Position numbers and translations under genes: made by a program
Assembly (NCBI GenBank): GCA_039939375.1
Contig: JBDVJO010000004.1
Location: 62,001 to 126,000 of the forward strand
DNA: 64,000 nucleotides
Source of the DNA: Paracrocinitomix sp039939375
GTDB lineage: Bacteria; Bacteroidota; Bacteroidia; Flavobacteriales_D; Crocinitomicaceae
Direction of reading: 5' to 3'
Notes under the pieces: generated by a model
Seen by the model: only the letters and a program-made list of their open reading frames with translations
The model's database searches: none
Told to the model about the DNA's origin: nothing
In this document: in pieces, positions 9,399 through 18,300 of the stretch
How positions within the stretch are numbered: position 1 is the first letter of the stretch
How the letters are laid out: each line of letters starts with the position of its first letter

Positions 9399-10106
9399 AT
9401 GCACAAATTCAAAAACAGAATCAAATTTTATCTGATAGGCTTTGGACTAGGGATAGTTTTAATGTTCTTCATGTTTGGGAACCGAGCTTGCGCCTGGTTA
9501 CCTGAAAATCGGGTTAAAAATATGATTGCTGAAAAGGACATATACATTGGTGATTCACTTGCAGAGGCCATGGAATGTTTAAATGTCAATAATGATGATA
9601 TCTACCGATTATTGAATGATGAAGGCGACATTGATTTTACCAGAAGTAAAACTGAAGGCAACCCAAAAATCTACCTATTTCAAGGAAAAAAGTTAGATCA
9701 GGATATTACCATAACTTACGCCCTTAAAGATAGTACAGCTGAAGTAATCGATTTTGAATACCCGGGTGAAGGCTGTGTTTCAACCAAATCAAATGAGAAC
9801 AAAACCATAGTTCCGGTTCCAGAATTCACCATCATTTCGTTGCTAGAACAAAATGAATTCCGTATCTTGAACAAGGCCAAATGTCAGTTAAAATGTTACG
9901 GAATATCTGAAGATTTAATTTTAGGATTCCACAGAGCATCTACAAATATGGCAGAACTTTCACAGCCTCAACTAACTCCGAATCCTATTTATTGGATGAA
10001 AGGTAAGCTAATGGGAAAAGAATTTGAAGTAAAATATGTGATTGGTGAAAACCGCAGCAGAATAGCTGAAATAGTTGGTCCCCAAACATGCGACTGTAAT
10101 GAGTGA
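9399..10106 (+). CDS. Membrane-anchored protein of unknown function
   Basis: This 235-aa protein has one N-terminal hydrophobic segment (about residues 10-27, YLIGFGLGIVLMFFMFGN) after a basic stretch, so it is probably anchored in the inner membrane or exported. The rest is soluble and holds two imperfect halves: RVKNMIAEKDIYIGDSLAEAMECLNVNNDDIYRLL and ISLLEQNEFRILNKAKCQLKCYGIS, each followed by a lysine-rich strand pattern with IYLFQGK or IYWMKGK. It ends in CDCNE. I do not recognise the family. Its last 8 bases overlap the next gene, so the two probably act together. Confidence 0.65.
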   Translation: MHKFKNRIKFYLIGFGLGIVLMFFMFGNRACAWLPENRVKNMIAEKDIYIGDSLAEAMECLNVNNDDIYRLLNDEGDIDFTRSKTEGNPKIYLFQGKKLDQDITITYALKDSTAEVIDFEYPGEGCVSTKSNENKTIVPVPEFTIISLLEQNEFRILNKAKCQLKCYGISEDLILGFHRASTNMAELSQPQLTPNPIYWMKGKLMGKEFEVKYVIGENRSRIAEIVGPQTCDCNE

Positions 10107-10671
10107 TGAATTAATAGACAATGGTTCAATTTCTGAACACACCGTAGACTTAACGTATAAGAACGGCTTATCTTTTACTGGAAACACCAGACTTTTGGGG
10201 TTTATTGTCATCTTGATGGGACCTATCGCTATTTTTACTGGAGATGTGGCAGGTCTTGTAATTGGTCCGGTATTAGTGTTGGGCGGAGGTTTTGTTTTGA
10301 CTTCTCAATATGGAACGGATATTTGCCTGAGCAATAAATACGTGAGAGAATACAACAAGGTATTTTTTATCAAAACTGGAAAATGGAGAACAACGGCTCC
10401 TTACACAGATATTTGTATCACAAAAATAGGTAAGACACAAACAAGAGCTGACATGACAGGAGCTGTCTCTACCGAAATAGACGTTAGTAAAAATGAAGTG
10501 TATTTATTTACTTCAGACCACAGAAAACGGTTTTTACTTAAGGTATGTAAATCTGCAAAAGAGGCAGCTAAAATAGCAGATGAGCTAGCTGAAAAATTAG
10601 ATAAAAAAGTAGCCATCTTCAGTCCAAAACTTTCTTCTGCTACAAAAGCAAGGCTACAAAGAAGAAGGTAG
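10099..10671 (+). CDS. Membrane protein of unknown function
   Basis: The best start is ATG 10099 (MSDELIDNGS), which overlaps the upstream gene by 8 bases; an upstream TTG at 10075 gives a less likely longer form. The 190-aa product has two hydrophobic segments near the N-terminus (LLGFIVILMGPIAIFTG and GLVIGPVLVLGGGFVLTS), then a soluble beta-rich domain (WRTTAPYTDICITKIG) and an alanine/lysine-rich helix. This topology resembles small PH-like membrane domains, but that is only an impression. It converges on aroK with an 18-base overlap of coding sequence. Confidence 0.65.
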   Translation: MSDELIDNGSISEHTVDLTYKNGLSFTGNTRLLGFIVILMGPIAIFTGDVAGLVIGPVLVLGGGFVLTSQYGTDICLSNKYVREYNKVFFIKTGKWRTTAPYTDICITKIGKTQTRADMTGAVSTEIDVSKNEVYLFTSDHRKRFLLKVCKSAKEAAKIADELAEKLDKKVAIFSPKLSSATKARLQRRR

Positions 10672-11178
10672 TTTAATGATATCAATTAAACGTTGTAATT
10701 TCTCTGAGTTGATATTATCTCCGGCTATTTGAATTTTAGCTTGCTTATAAAAAGGTTCTCTCTCCAATAACTTTTGAATGATAAAGTTTTTTAATGCTTC
10801 AGGTTGATCTTTGAATTGCTCTATCAAAGGTCTTTTTCCTTTTGAACTCAGCAAACGATTCATCAGCAAATCAACATTCATATTGATATAAACAGAAGTT
10901 CCAAGCTGATTAATCAGTTCCATATTTCCTTTATGGCAAGGGGTTCCGCCCCCTAATGCAATCACAGCACTTTTAGCAGTGAGACTTTGCAACCACTTTT
11001 TTTCTTCATTTCTGAAGAACTCTTCACCTTTAGTTTCAAAAATTTGCGGAATATCCAATCCCAGGATATCTTCAATTTCTCTGTCAGAATCAAGAAAAGG
11101 CACCTTTAATTTGTTTGCAAGACGTTTTCCAACCGAGGATTTTCCCGCTCCCATGAAACCAATTAAAAAAATAATCAT
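10654..11178 (-). CDS. aroK: Shikimate kinase
   Basis: Shikimate kinase phosphorylates shikimate at the 3-hydroxyl with ATP, step five of the chorismate pathway. The protein is short (about 174 aa), as expected. The P-loop is GFMGAGKS (residues 7-14), followed by FLDSDREIE, whose Asp32 binds shikimate. RNEEKKWL and the ALGGGT Walker B-like glycine block follow, then KGKRPLIE, the LID region with its arginine. ATG 11178 is preferred because the upstream alternative at 11184 is TTG. The 3' end overlaps the convergent gene at 10671. Confidence 0.92.
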   Translation of the reverse strand: MIIFLIGFMGAGKSSVGKRLANKLKVPFLDSDREIEDILGLDIPQIFETKGEEFFRNEEKKWLQSLTAKSAVIALGGGTPCHKGNMELINQLGTSVYINMNVDLLMNRLLSSKGKRPLIEQFKDQPEALKNFIIQKLLEREPFYKQAKIQIAGDNINSEKLQRLIDIIKLPSSL

Positions 11179-11240
11179 GTTCAAATTTATTGAGAATTAG
11201 GACAATAAGAATAAAGCTGAAAAATTTATTTTCATTTTGC

Positions 11241-11270
11241 TTGTTGTTTTAAATAAAGCATATATATTTG
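11241..11270 (+). promoter_or_regulatory. Promoter of tRNA-Lys
   Basis: TTG at 11241-11243 and TATATTTG at 11263-11270 match the Bacteroidota -33/-7 promoter pattern with a 19-base spacer. The tRNA begins 16 bases after the -7 box, which suits a short leader. Confidence 0.7.
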
Positions 11271-11286
11271 CACCCGCAAATAGGTA

Positions 11287-11359
11287 GATTTGGTAGCTCA
11301 GTTGGTAGAGCATCTCCCTTTTAAGGAGAGGGTCCTGGGTTCGAGCCCCAGCCAGATCA
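11287..11359 (+). tRNA. tRNA-Lys (anticodon UUU)
   Basis: The 73-base cloverleaf is complete. The acceptor stem is GATTTGG/CCAGATC with one G-T pair, the D arm is GCTC...GAGC, the anticodon stem is TCTCC/GGAGA with loop CTTTTAA (anticodon TTT), and the T arm is CTGGG TTCGAGC CCCAG. The discriminator base is A; CCA is not fully encoded (ACAA follows). A promoter lies upstream and a terminator downstream, so it is a single transcription unit. The integrase gene begins 140 bases further on, suggesting this tRNA marks an integration hot spot. Confidence 0.96.
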
Positions 11360-11383
11360 CAAAACTAACTTCGGTTAGACACG

Positions 11384-11418
11384 AACCTCTAGAGTTTTCA
11401 AGCTTTAGAGGTTTTTTT
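11384..11418 (+). terminator. Intrinsic terminator after tRNA-Lys
   Basis: AACCTCTAGAG pairs with CTTTAGAGGTT (one mismatch) around a TTTTCAAG-type loop, followed by a run of seven T. This is a strong rho-independent terminator 25 bases after the tRNA. Confidence 0.85.
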
Positions 11419-11420
11419 GT

Positions 11421-11437
11421 TTCGTATAAATTCGAAT
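11421..11437 (+). repeat. Direct repeat copy 1 near the integrase (possible arm or att site)
   Basis: TTCGTATAAATTCGAAT recurs at 13604-13620 with one mismatch, so the two copies bracket the integrase gene and the following ORF. The core TATAAATTCG occurs a third time at 13628-13637. Confidence 0.55.
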
Positions 11438-11499
11438 GAAGGCGGAAAATTCATCCGCTAAAATTTCACCAAACCATTTAATTTTTTCACTAAAATGAA

Positions 11500-12747
11500 A
11501 TGTGTATGAAATGTTCGATTAATTTTTACATCCCAGAGGATAAGATTAACAAAAATGGCAAGTATCATGTGTATGTACGATTCACATTTAAAGCTAAAAA
11601 GGCTGAAGCTAAAATTGATCTTATAAAGCCGTTATCAAAATCAGAAAGAAAGCAATGGAATAAGAAACAGCAATGTTTTGGAAAAAGCGAAACAGATTTC
11701 TCAAGATTTAATACCATCTTAAATGAGATAAGATCTGATTTTGAAGATTTCTGTTATTTCAATAGGAACAGTCTCCAATATTTTTCTGCAAGAAAAATCA
11801 GAGACTTAGTTTTAAAACGAAAAGAACAGCTTCAAAATCCTCTGTTAAAAGAAGCCTACGAAACTTATTATACAGAGGTCATTGAAAAAAACAAACACCT
11901 ATCCCCTGGTACGAAAAAAAATTACCGCAAGTCCAAAACTCATTTTTACAACTTTTTACAAAGTGCCAACCTATCATCTATTGAACTTTCAGATTTTAAA
12001 AGAACTCACGCCAGTAAATTCAAAGATTATCTCCTTTCGGACGAATTGAATATTACAGAAGTTACTGCGCAAAGTCTTTTAAAAAATGTAAAACCATTCT
12101 TCAGAAGACAGTTTGAAGACGAAGTCATCAACAGAAATCCTTTCAATAACGTAGTCATTCATTATACACCTGTACAACAACATACGTTAACCATCAAAGA
12201 ATTTAAGAAACTTAAGAATTTAGATATTGCATCTATCCCCAATTTAGAATACTATCGCGATATATTTCTATTGATGTGTTATACAGGTATCATTTACTCC
12301 GATTTAATGGCCCTAACTCGAAAAGAATTGATTTTTTCAAATAAGGAGGTGAAACTTTTTAATCAAAGAGGAAAAACTGGAGTACCATATGCTCAATTTT
12401 TAAGTAAACCGGCGATCGCGATTATTGAAAAATATGCGGATCATCCCAATGTAATAATCACTAAAAAATTAGTCCCCAATAAAAGTTTAAATGAAATCAA
12501 TAAAAACCTTCAAATAATAGGTGCTTTTGCTGGCTTAGAAAAGAAATTGACTACGTACTATTCAAGAAGAATGTTTAGCGACTTTATTTACTATGCTGGA
12601 ATTGGCGAAGGAACCATTAAAAAGACCATGATGGGTCATTCAACAAGAAGTTCAATTGAAAGCAGGTACAATATCATGAATGATTCTAAATTATTAAAAG
12701 CGACCAATAAATTGAATAAATTCTATAAAAAGAAGAACTTATTTTAA
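11500..12747 (+). CDS. Tyrosine recombinase / integrase (Bacteroidota phage-conjugative type)
   Basis: This 415-aa integrase has an N-terminal beta-rich arm-binding-like domain (SINFYIPEDKINKNGKYHVYVRFTF), a SAM-like core-binding domain (about 105-205: SPGTKKNYRKSKTHFYNFL) and a catalytic domain (about 220-410). Catalytic residues visible are the box II Arg in YSRRMF (about 354-359), GH in MMGHS (about 377) and the Tyr in SRYNIM (about 389). The first box reads CYTGIIYSDL with no Arg, as in the CTnDOT integrase, which is known to lack that arginine. It lies 140 bases after tRNA-Lys and is transcribed away from it. ATG 11506 is an alternative start. Confidence 0.87.
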   Translation: MCMKCSINFYIPEDKINKNGKYHVYVRFTFKAKKAEAKIDLIKPLSKSERKQWNKKQQCFGKSETDFSRFNTILNEIRSDFEDFCYFNRNSLQYFSARKIRDLVLKRKEQLQNPLLKEAYETYYTEVIEKNKHLSPGTKKNYRKSKTHFYNFLQSANLSSIELSDFKRTHASKFKDYLLSDELNITEVTAQSLLKNVKPFFRRQFEDEVINRNPFNNVVIHYTPVQQHTLTIKEFKKLKNLDIASIPNLEYYRDIFLLMCYTGIIYSDLMALTRKELIFSNKEVKLFNQRGKTGVPYAQFLSKPAIAIIEKYADHPNVIITKKLVPNKSLNEINKNLQIIGAFAGLEKKLTTYYSRRMFSDFIYYAGIGEGTIKKTMMGHSTRSSIESRYNIMNDSKLLKATNKLNKFYKKKNLF

Positions 12748-12768
12748 GCTTTTATTAATTTAGGTTGA

Positions 12769-13602
12769 ATGGAAGTAGTTGATTTGAGTAAAAAACAAGC
12801 TGATTGTATTCGTACAATCAATTTCTATTTAGGCGAAATAGATGAAATTAAATCAAAAAACGTACAACTACTTCCTGAACTAGTAATCTGGCTGTCTAAA
12901 GAACTTTCTTATTGTACTACAGAAAAAAACCAAGAGGCATTCACCTTATTCGAAAAGCTTCAATTAGAACACAAATATGATACACTGCCAAAATTTGATC
13001 ACATTGTACAAGAAATTTCCAAACTCAATTTAGAATCGGAGTTTAATTTAGACCTGGAAATCACATTCAGTTATTATCAAAAATACGTTTGGTTATGTTT
13101 TTTGGGATATATCACACAGTCTTGGAATGTTCAGCAATTAAACTTAGAAGCATTATCAAAGTTTCTAAGTAATTTTCAAAAATCTTACAGAAATTTAAAG
13201 GAAGCCATATTTACCACATCTAATAAATACAAAGGTTTCTCCCAACTCTTATACGAAAGTAAAACAGAGGTATTTGAATTAATGAATAAGTATGAAACGC
13301 CTATTGATACATTAAAGATAAGTTCAAAAGAAATTAGACAAGCTATTAACTATCCTGAAATTGCAATCTATCGACCTTTGTACGAACATTTAAAAAGAAT
13401 TAATCGGATTGAAAAAGATGCTCGCCCTGAATTTCAACGGGTATATTTTGACATGCTTTTTCATTTAGTTCGAAAATCATACGCAGACAGTTATTTGAGT
13501 TGGTCCGGAAAAGAAGATGAACAGCTAAAAGAAATTGTAAAACCGTACCAAATCAACCGTTTTAAGCTGAGGAAAATAAAAGACTTTACACAGGACAGAT
13601 AA
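12769..13602 (+). CDS. Unknown protein linked to integrase
   Basis: This 277-aa protein is predicted to be largely helical, with no signal peptide or membrane segment. It has an acidic N-terminal helical region and a basic C-terminal third (KEIVKPYQINRFKLRKIKDFTQDR) that could bind DNA. It lies 21 bases after the integrase gene and is probably cotranscribed. I do not recognise the family; its position between an integrase and an excisionase-like gene is where RteC-type regulators occur in Bacteroidota elements, but I see no clear RteC motif. Confidence 0.6.
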   Translation: MEVVDLSKKQADCIRTINFYLGEIDEIKSKNVQLLPELVIWLSKELSYCTTEKNQEAFTLFEKLQLEHKYDTLPKFDHIVQEISKLNLESEFNLDLEITFSYYQKYVWLCFLGYITQSWNVQQLNLEALSKFLSNFQKSYRNLKEAIFTTSNKYKGFSQLLYESKTEVFELMNKYETPIDTLKISSKEIRQAINYPEIAIYRPLYEHLKRINRIEKDARPEFQRVYFDMLFHLVRKSYADSYLSWSGKEDEQLKEIVKPYQINRFKLRKIKDFTQDR

Positions 13603-13603
13603 A

Positions 13604-13620
13604 TTCGTATAAATTCAAAT
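13604..13620 (+). repeat. Direct repeat copy 2 (pair of 11421)
   Basis: TTCGTATAAATTCAAAT repeats the 11421 copy with one mismatch. A shorter relative (TTATAAATTCGCG, 13627-13639) follows within 10 bases. These sit in the gap before the excisionase-like gene, where integrase or excisionase binding sites would be expected. Confidence 0.55.
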
Positions 13621-13722
13621 AGCACGTTATAAATTCGCGTTAAAAAGAACCGATTAATCAATGATGGACGTTTTTTTCTACCTATTATAAAAGTTGATTT
13701 CACTCAACTTTGAAAGAAAAAA

Positions 13723-13938
13723 ATGAAAAAAAACAATCTTACATCATTGGAAAAGAAATCTTTTGCGGGATGGGTACCAAGAAAGCCACTTCAAAAATTT
13801 TTAGATATCAAAAACACGGCAATGTCTGAATTTCCACAAAAGTATGGAGTTAGAACTACTCGCATTGGAAATAGGGTTTATTACAGTTTAAGTGACATCC
13901 AAAGATTATTGGATCAAAACGTAACTGACCAGCTCTAG
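13723..13938 (+). CDS. Small winged helix-turn-helix protein (excisionase/MerR-like)
   Basis: This 71-aa protein carries one small DNA-binding domain: PLQKFLDIKNTAMSEFPQKYG forms the helix-turn-helix part and TTRIGNRVYYSLSDIQRLLDQN the wing and last helix, as in HTH_17/excisionase proteins. In this position it may direct excision of the island or repress the integrase. It has a short A-rich leader with a weak ribosome binding site. The direct repeats at 13604-13639 are candidate binding sites. Confidence 0.72.
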   Translation: MKKNNLTSLEKKSFAGWVPRKPLQKFLDIKNTAMSEFPQKYGVRTTRIGNRVYYSLSDIQRLLDQNVTDQL

Positions 13939-13962
13939 TTTAAAGCTGGCCAGTTAAACTTT

Positions 13963-14334
13963 TTACTTTTCTGAAGGTGTACAATCTAAATCTATTTTGA
14001 CGGTATCGTCAGTTTTTCTGTGAACTTCTAGTGCTAAATCAAACGTATAAAAATATGGGATGATGACATCTAGATAGCACCATTTATTAAATTGTTCGTT
14101 TAAAACAAAAGAAGTGTCTTTACAACCTTCTGCAGAAATGGTGTACATTTTTGGAATATTTCTGCGATACAAATTAATCTCTTCATTAGATTCTCCTACA
14201 TAATCGAAATTGGCATAAACCTGTGCTTTTTCTACATTGGTTTTAAACGTAACTTTCTGCTTTGAACCTGAAATCAATACTGCGCAACTTTGTAATAGAA
14301 TTGTCGTTGCAATTAATACTAGACCTTTTGACAT
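13963..14334 (-). CDS. PEGA-like lipoprotein
   Basis: The real start is ATG 14334 (MSKGLVLIATTILLQSC), giving a lipoprotein with lipobox LLQSC and 123 residues. The longer open frame to 14499 runs into a structured non-coding block and is rejected. The mature part begins AVLISGSKQKVTFKTNVEKAQVYANFDYVGES, the pattern of small envelope lipoproteins with a PEGA-like beta domain. It ends in a short hydrophobic segment (YLDVIIPYFYTFDLA) and an acidic tail. Function is unknown; such lipoproteins often ride on mobile elements. Confidence 0.62.
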   Translation of the reverse strand: MSKGLVLIATTILLQSCAVLISGSKQKVTFKTNVEKAQVYANFDYVGESNEEINLYRRNIPKMYTISAEGCKDTSFVLNEQFNKWCYLDVIIPYFYTFDLALEVHRKTDDTVKIDLDCTPSEK

Positions 14335-14340
14335 TTTGTA

Positions 14341-14520
14341 ATTTTTAATTCCTAGGTCCCTATCGGAGTTTTTATAAAAAAATAAGCGTGGAACCGAAGC
14401 CTTTCCCGCTCTAAGGTATCGCCAGACACCCTGCACAAAGAAAAACAACAGCCCACGCCATGACGTGAACGGAAGTCCATCTTTTCTGTGTGCATTCAAA
14501 CTGGCGATTTTTAGAACCTA
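14341..14520. other. GC-richer structured intergenic block
   Basis: This 180-base block is visibly richer in G+C than its AT-rich surroundings and holds nested inverted repeats: CTAGGT near 14352 with ACCTAG near 14516, GCGTGG near 14386 with CCACGC near 14453, and TCGCCAG near 14419 with CTGGCGA near 14501. CACGCCATGACGTG (14454-14467) is near-palindromic. Together they could fold into one long imperfect hairpin. Its minus strand reads through as a spurious N-terminal extension of the lipoprotein ORF. It may be a structured RNA or a recombination site. Confidence 0.45.
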
Positions 14521-14561
14521 GAAAAAATAGCTTACGCTAACAATATTTTATTGCAATTTAA

Positions 14562-15095
14562 TTAATTCATTTCAGTAGTATACAGATTCATTTCTATTTT
14601 AGTTTTTTCATCTATAATTAAACTATTTATTTTATCTAACCATCCTTTAAAATCATACATCTCCTCTTCTTGAATCGAATTCTCATAAGAATCTTTGTCA
14701 CTAAACATATGGCTTTCGACTCCAAAATCTGAAGATTCCGTAACATTACGTTTTACTACAATTTTTTCGGGGTATATGGTTAAGTACATTTTCTCGAAAA
14801 TAGTCATAAATGACTGTCGTTTCTTCCGTTCAAATGACATTTCAATGTGAAAATCATGTACACTGCAAAAGTTCTTCTCTGAATATACATCCGTGACTTC
14901 TTCAAAATCGTACCTTCCTAACTTCTTGAAATCTTTTGATGTGTTTTCCATCAAAAGCAACTTAGAAAAAAGTTCCTCTCTATTTAACAATGCGTAAGAT
15001 TCAAAAATCGTTTTTATTGCCTCTTGATTCGAGTCTATAAATCGACTCTCTAGCAATTCGAGTACGTTATTTTGTGCAAGTAATATATCATTCAT
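14562..15095 (-). CDS. Unknown cytoplasmic protein
   Basis: This 177-aa protein has no signal or membrane segment. It is acidic, with a helical N-terminal half (NVLELLESRFIDSNQEAIKTIFESYALLNREELFSKLL) and a beta-rich middle (MYLTIYPEKIVVKRNV). I recognise no domain. It lies on the island between the structured block and the phosphoesterase-STAND gene, on the same strand as that gene but separated by 245 bases that hold no gene I can see (AT-rich, a few short palindromes). A link to defence is only positional. Confidence 0.55.
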   Translation of the reverse strand: MNDILLAQNNVLELLESRFIDSNQEAIKTIFESYALLNREELFSKLLLMENTSKDFKKLGRYDFEEVTDVYSEKNFCSVHDFHIEMSFERKKRQSFMTIFEKMYLTIYPEKIVVKRNVTESSDFGVESHMFSDKDSYENSIQEEEMYDFKGWLDKINSLIIDEKTKIEMNLYTTEMN

Positions 15096-15340
15096 ACGGT
15101 TACATTTGTACGAAAGATATATACTAGATTTTATCTAAACAAGCGTTTGATTTTATTTTAATTTATTGGTTTTAAATGAGTTAAACGCAACTCAACCATA
15201 ATAAAACGCCAAAAATAAAAAAGATCAAAACTTTATTAACCCATTTTTTAATACAAATTGTTCAATGCAGTGCGCTTTTATTTAAGGAATTAATGGCCAT
15301 ATGACTAGCAATACTATTTGTCTTCGCTAAGGAACTTCAT

Positions 15341-18300
15341 TTAAGTATTTTTTTTCTTGTTCTTTTCGCTAAAGTCTTTATGCAAAGCTCCTAGGTCTGT
15401 TTTCTTATCGAAGTTTAATTGTTGCTTTTGCGTTAATCTTTGAAAAAGTAATTTTTGATTTTTGTCGTCATTCGATTTAAAACCCAAATAATAATTTAAT
15501 TTAAGATTGCTTGAATATTTCAAAACAGGAATCGTTAACATATCGATTAGTTCTTCTAGTTTTTGCCCATATTTAATAAGATTGATATCACTGAGTAAAA
15601 AATATAATAGGAACAATTTATATTGATTATTTTTCCAGTCCTTTTTTAGAATTTCAATTTTTTCCAAAATCAATGTTTCTAAGTTTCTGTGTCCAACTAT
15701 TTCATTAAGTTTGGTTTCCACTACCGTAGGAATAAAATTAGTTATTAGTCTGAGCAACTCTTTTGCTTCTTCGCCATGATCAGTCTTTAGAAGTTTTTTA
15801 ATATCGTTAATTTTAATTTCATCAATTAGTTTGAACCCCCAGTTACATGCGCTATCTATGATATAATCGAAAATTTCGTAAACAGTATTTTGATCACGTA
15901 TTTCATCTATATTTCTATAAACTCCTCCTAGTATATTGAGACTTATTTCTAAAGATTCTATAGAGTCATTTATAACCAGCATTTGTTTTTTTTGAACCTC
16001 ACTTTGAGATTCATGATCTATAAGACCCGTTTCTACCAAGAGCTCCTCCTCTATCTTATCCTGTTCTTCAGCTGAAAGACCATGTTGCAATTTATCAGAT
16101 ATCCTATTCACTGCGGTTTTTAAATTCAATAGTTCGGTCAGCCTTGACTTTAAATGAAGATCAGGAGTGGTACCACCTTCCATATAGAATTCATTAACAT
16201 TTTGATATATACTCTTCGTACGTCCAAATACTTTTTCTAAGAATTTTTCATCATCTCTTCTAAAACCAGCATAAAGCTCGAATTCGTTCGCAAAGGATAA
16301 ATAATAATTGTCATCCGAAATCACTTCTTCTAAAAACTCTTTATCAAAAGTCATATAATGTGCAATAAAATACTCAAACACGCCATTTAGCCTGAAGCTG
16401 TAATGACCATTCGAGGTTTTCCCAATTATACCCCTATCTTCAATATAATCAAGAACTTCTTTTGGCGTAACATTGTACCGAGGATTCGATTTAAGATAAT
16501 GGTCAGTGAATTCTATGAGACAAGTGTAACTTGAACAATAAGCGTCATCATGATGGACCGTTAAAAGGTAATGAGATAAATTGGCTAAATACCTTTTATA
16601 CTTGTCAAAACCAAAACTTGACCTTTCGACAGTTAATCTTTCTTTCTCGAGTAACTTCTCAATGTATAAGTTGATTAGTTCAACATCATTTTGAAAATTG
16701 CTATTCAAATCCTTTTTAAAAATCCAAAGGAAAAGAGAAACTGTCCAAAAATTAAAAGGGATGGACATACGATTAAATATGGAATTAATTTTGTCAACGA
16801 TTTCATCTTGTTTACCTGTGGGTAAGTTATGCATCCTCTTAGTAAGCTGTTTAATATGCTTTTTTCTTAACCTATGGAAATAAAGTTTAGAAAAGGCTCT
16901 TCCTTCTATTTTGACTTCTTCAATTTTATTTAAAATCGTTTCATCCGAACATGCAATAATTTTAATATTATCTCTTCCTTCAATTTGTGATTCAAGCTCA
17001 TCAGAAAACTGTTGAGATCTAGACTGAAAATTATCAAGAAGTAACAAAACTTTCCCATTGATTAGAATATCCTGAATAATTCCACGATTTAACTCATAAT
17101 ACCTATGCAGTTCTGTAACTAAATCTAAACTTTTGTTTGACTTATTCCATTCCTTACAATCAATAAAATAAGGGATGATGTTATTAGTTGAGTAATTATG
17201 CAGAACATCTATTTGTACTTTTCTTAGAAGCACAGTTTTTCCACATTTACCTTTACCGAGTATCAGAAAATCATCAAAGGGATTACTTAATTCATTCCAA
17301 TCAATTTCATTTGCTGAGGATGTGTCTTCGTTTATTTCACTAGCTGATTGAGCTTTTAATACAGGGTCAGCGCAAATTTCTAAGAAAGATTTTTCTTTGA
17401 GATCTGACTCTCTAGAAACTAACAAATCCTTAGCTATTTCACTTTCAATTTCTAATTTTCCGACAATTTTTTTCCGGAATCTGTTCAGCTCTTTTTTCTT
17501 GTCATCAGTTGGAATTTCATGTGGGCCTTTTTGAACCTCATAAATAACGTCATTTCCTTGATCATAAAGATGTTTTACAAGAGAAAATTCATTGAGGTTA
17601 AGATCAAATTTTATGGTTCCCATTCCAATCTCCGCTCCATGACCAGAAAATGTTAAGGCTGCCGGTGCCGCAATATTGATTACACTAGAATTTGATTGTA
17701 AGCCAATGCTGTCTTTGCCTTTATGAACATGTCCTGATAAAATCAAATCAAAATTGGCATGATAAAGATCTTCAAGTTCTCTTGAATTAAATCTTCTAAA
17801 ATCGGATAAAGGATGGTGGACAACTAGAATTTTAAATTCACAGTTATGAATGGCGCCCAATGCCTCGGACAAAAGGCTTGGTGGAAATAATAAATTGTCA
17901 TTGTCGTCATTACCTATAGCTCTCCATGCAGAGTTTATTGTGACTATACCAAGATTTAAATCTTTAATTTTTCTGATATGAGTAGAATACATTGTGTTGA
18001 TTTCATCATCAGAATGTATATAGTACTTCTTCACAAAATCTACATAATTGTTACTCGGTTTGCAACTATAATCAAAATCCTTTTTTTTCAGAAATTTCTC
18101 TAAATCCTCTATTGTATCAATGTTATCCATGAATTCTATTACGGAATCGAGCTTCTCCTTGCGATCTACATCATGGTTTCCAGGACACAGAACAATTCTT
18201 GAGTCATCTAAATTAATTTGGTCTCTCAAAGAATCTAAGACTAATGATTTAGCTTCTTCGAAATCGCTCGGTTTCGAACCATTTTGGACAAGATCACCCG

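Noticed and set aside
14335..14499. N-terminal extension of the 13963 lipoprotein (to a start at 14499)
   Set aside because: The extension lies in a structured intergenic block, and the internal ATG 14334 gives a proper lipoprotein signal.
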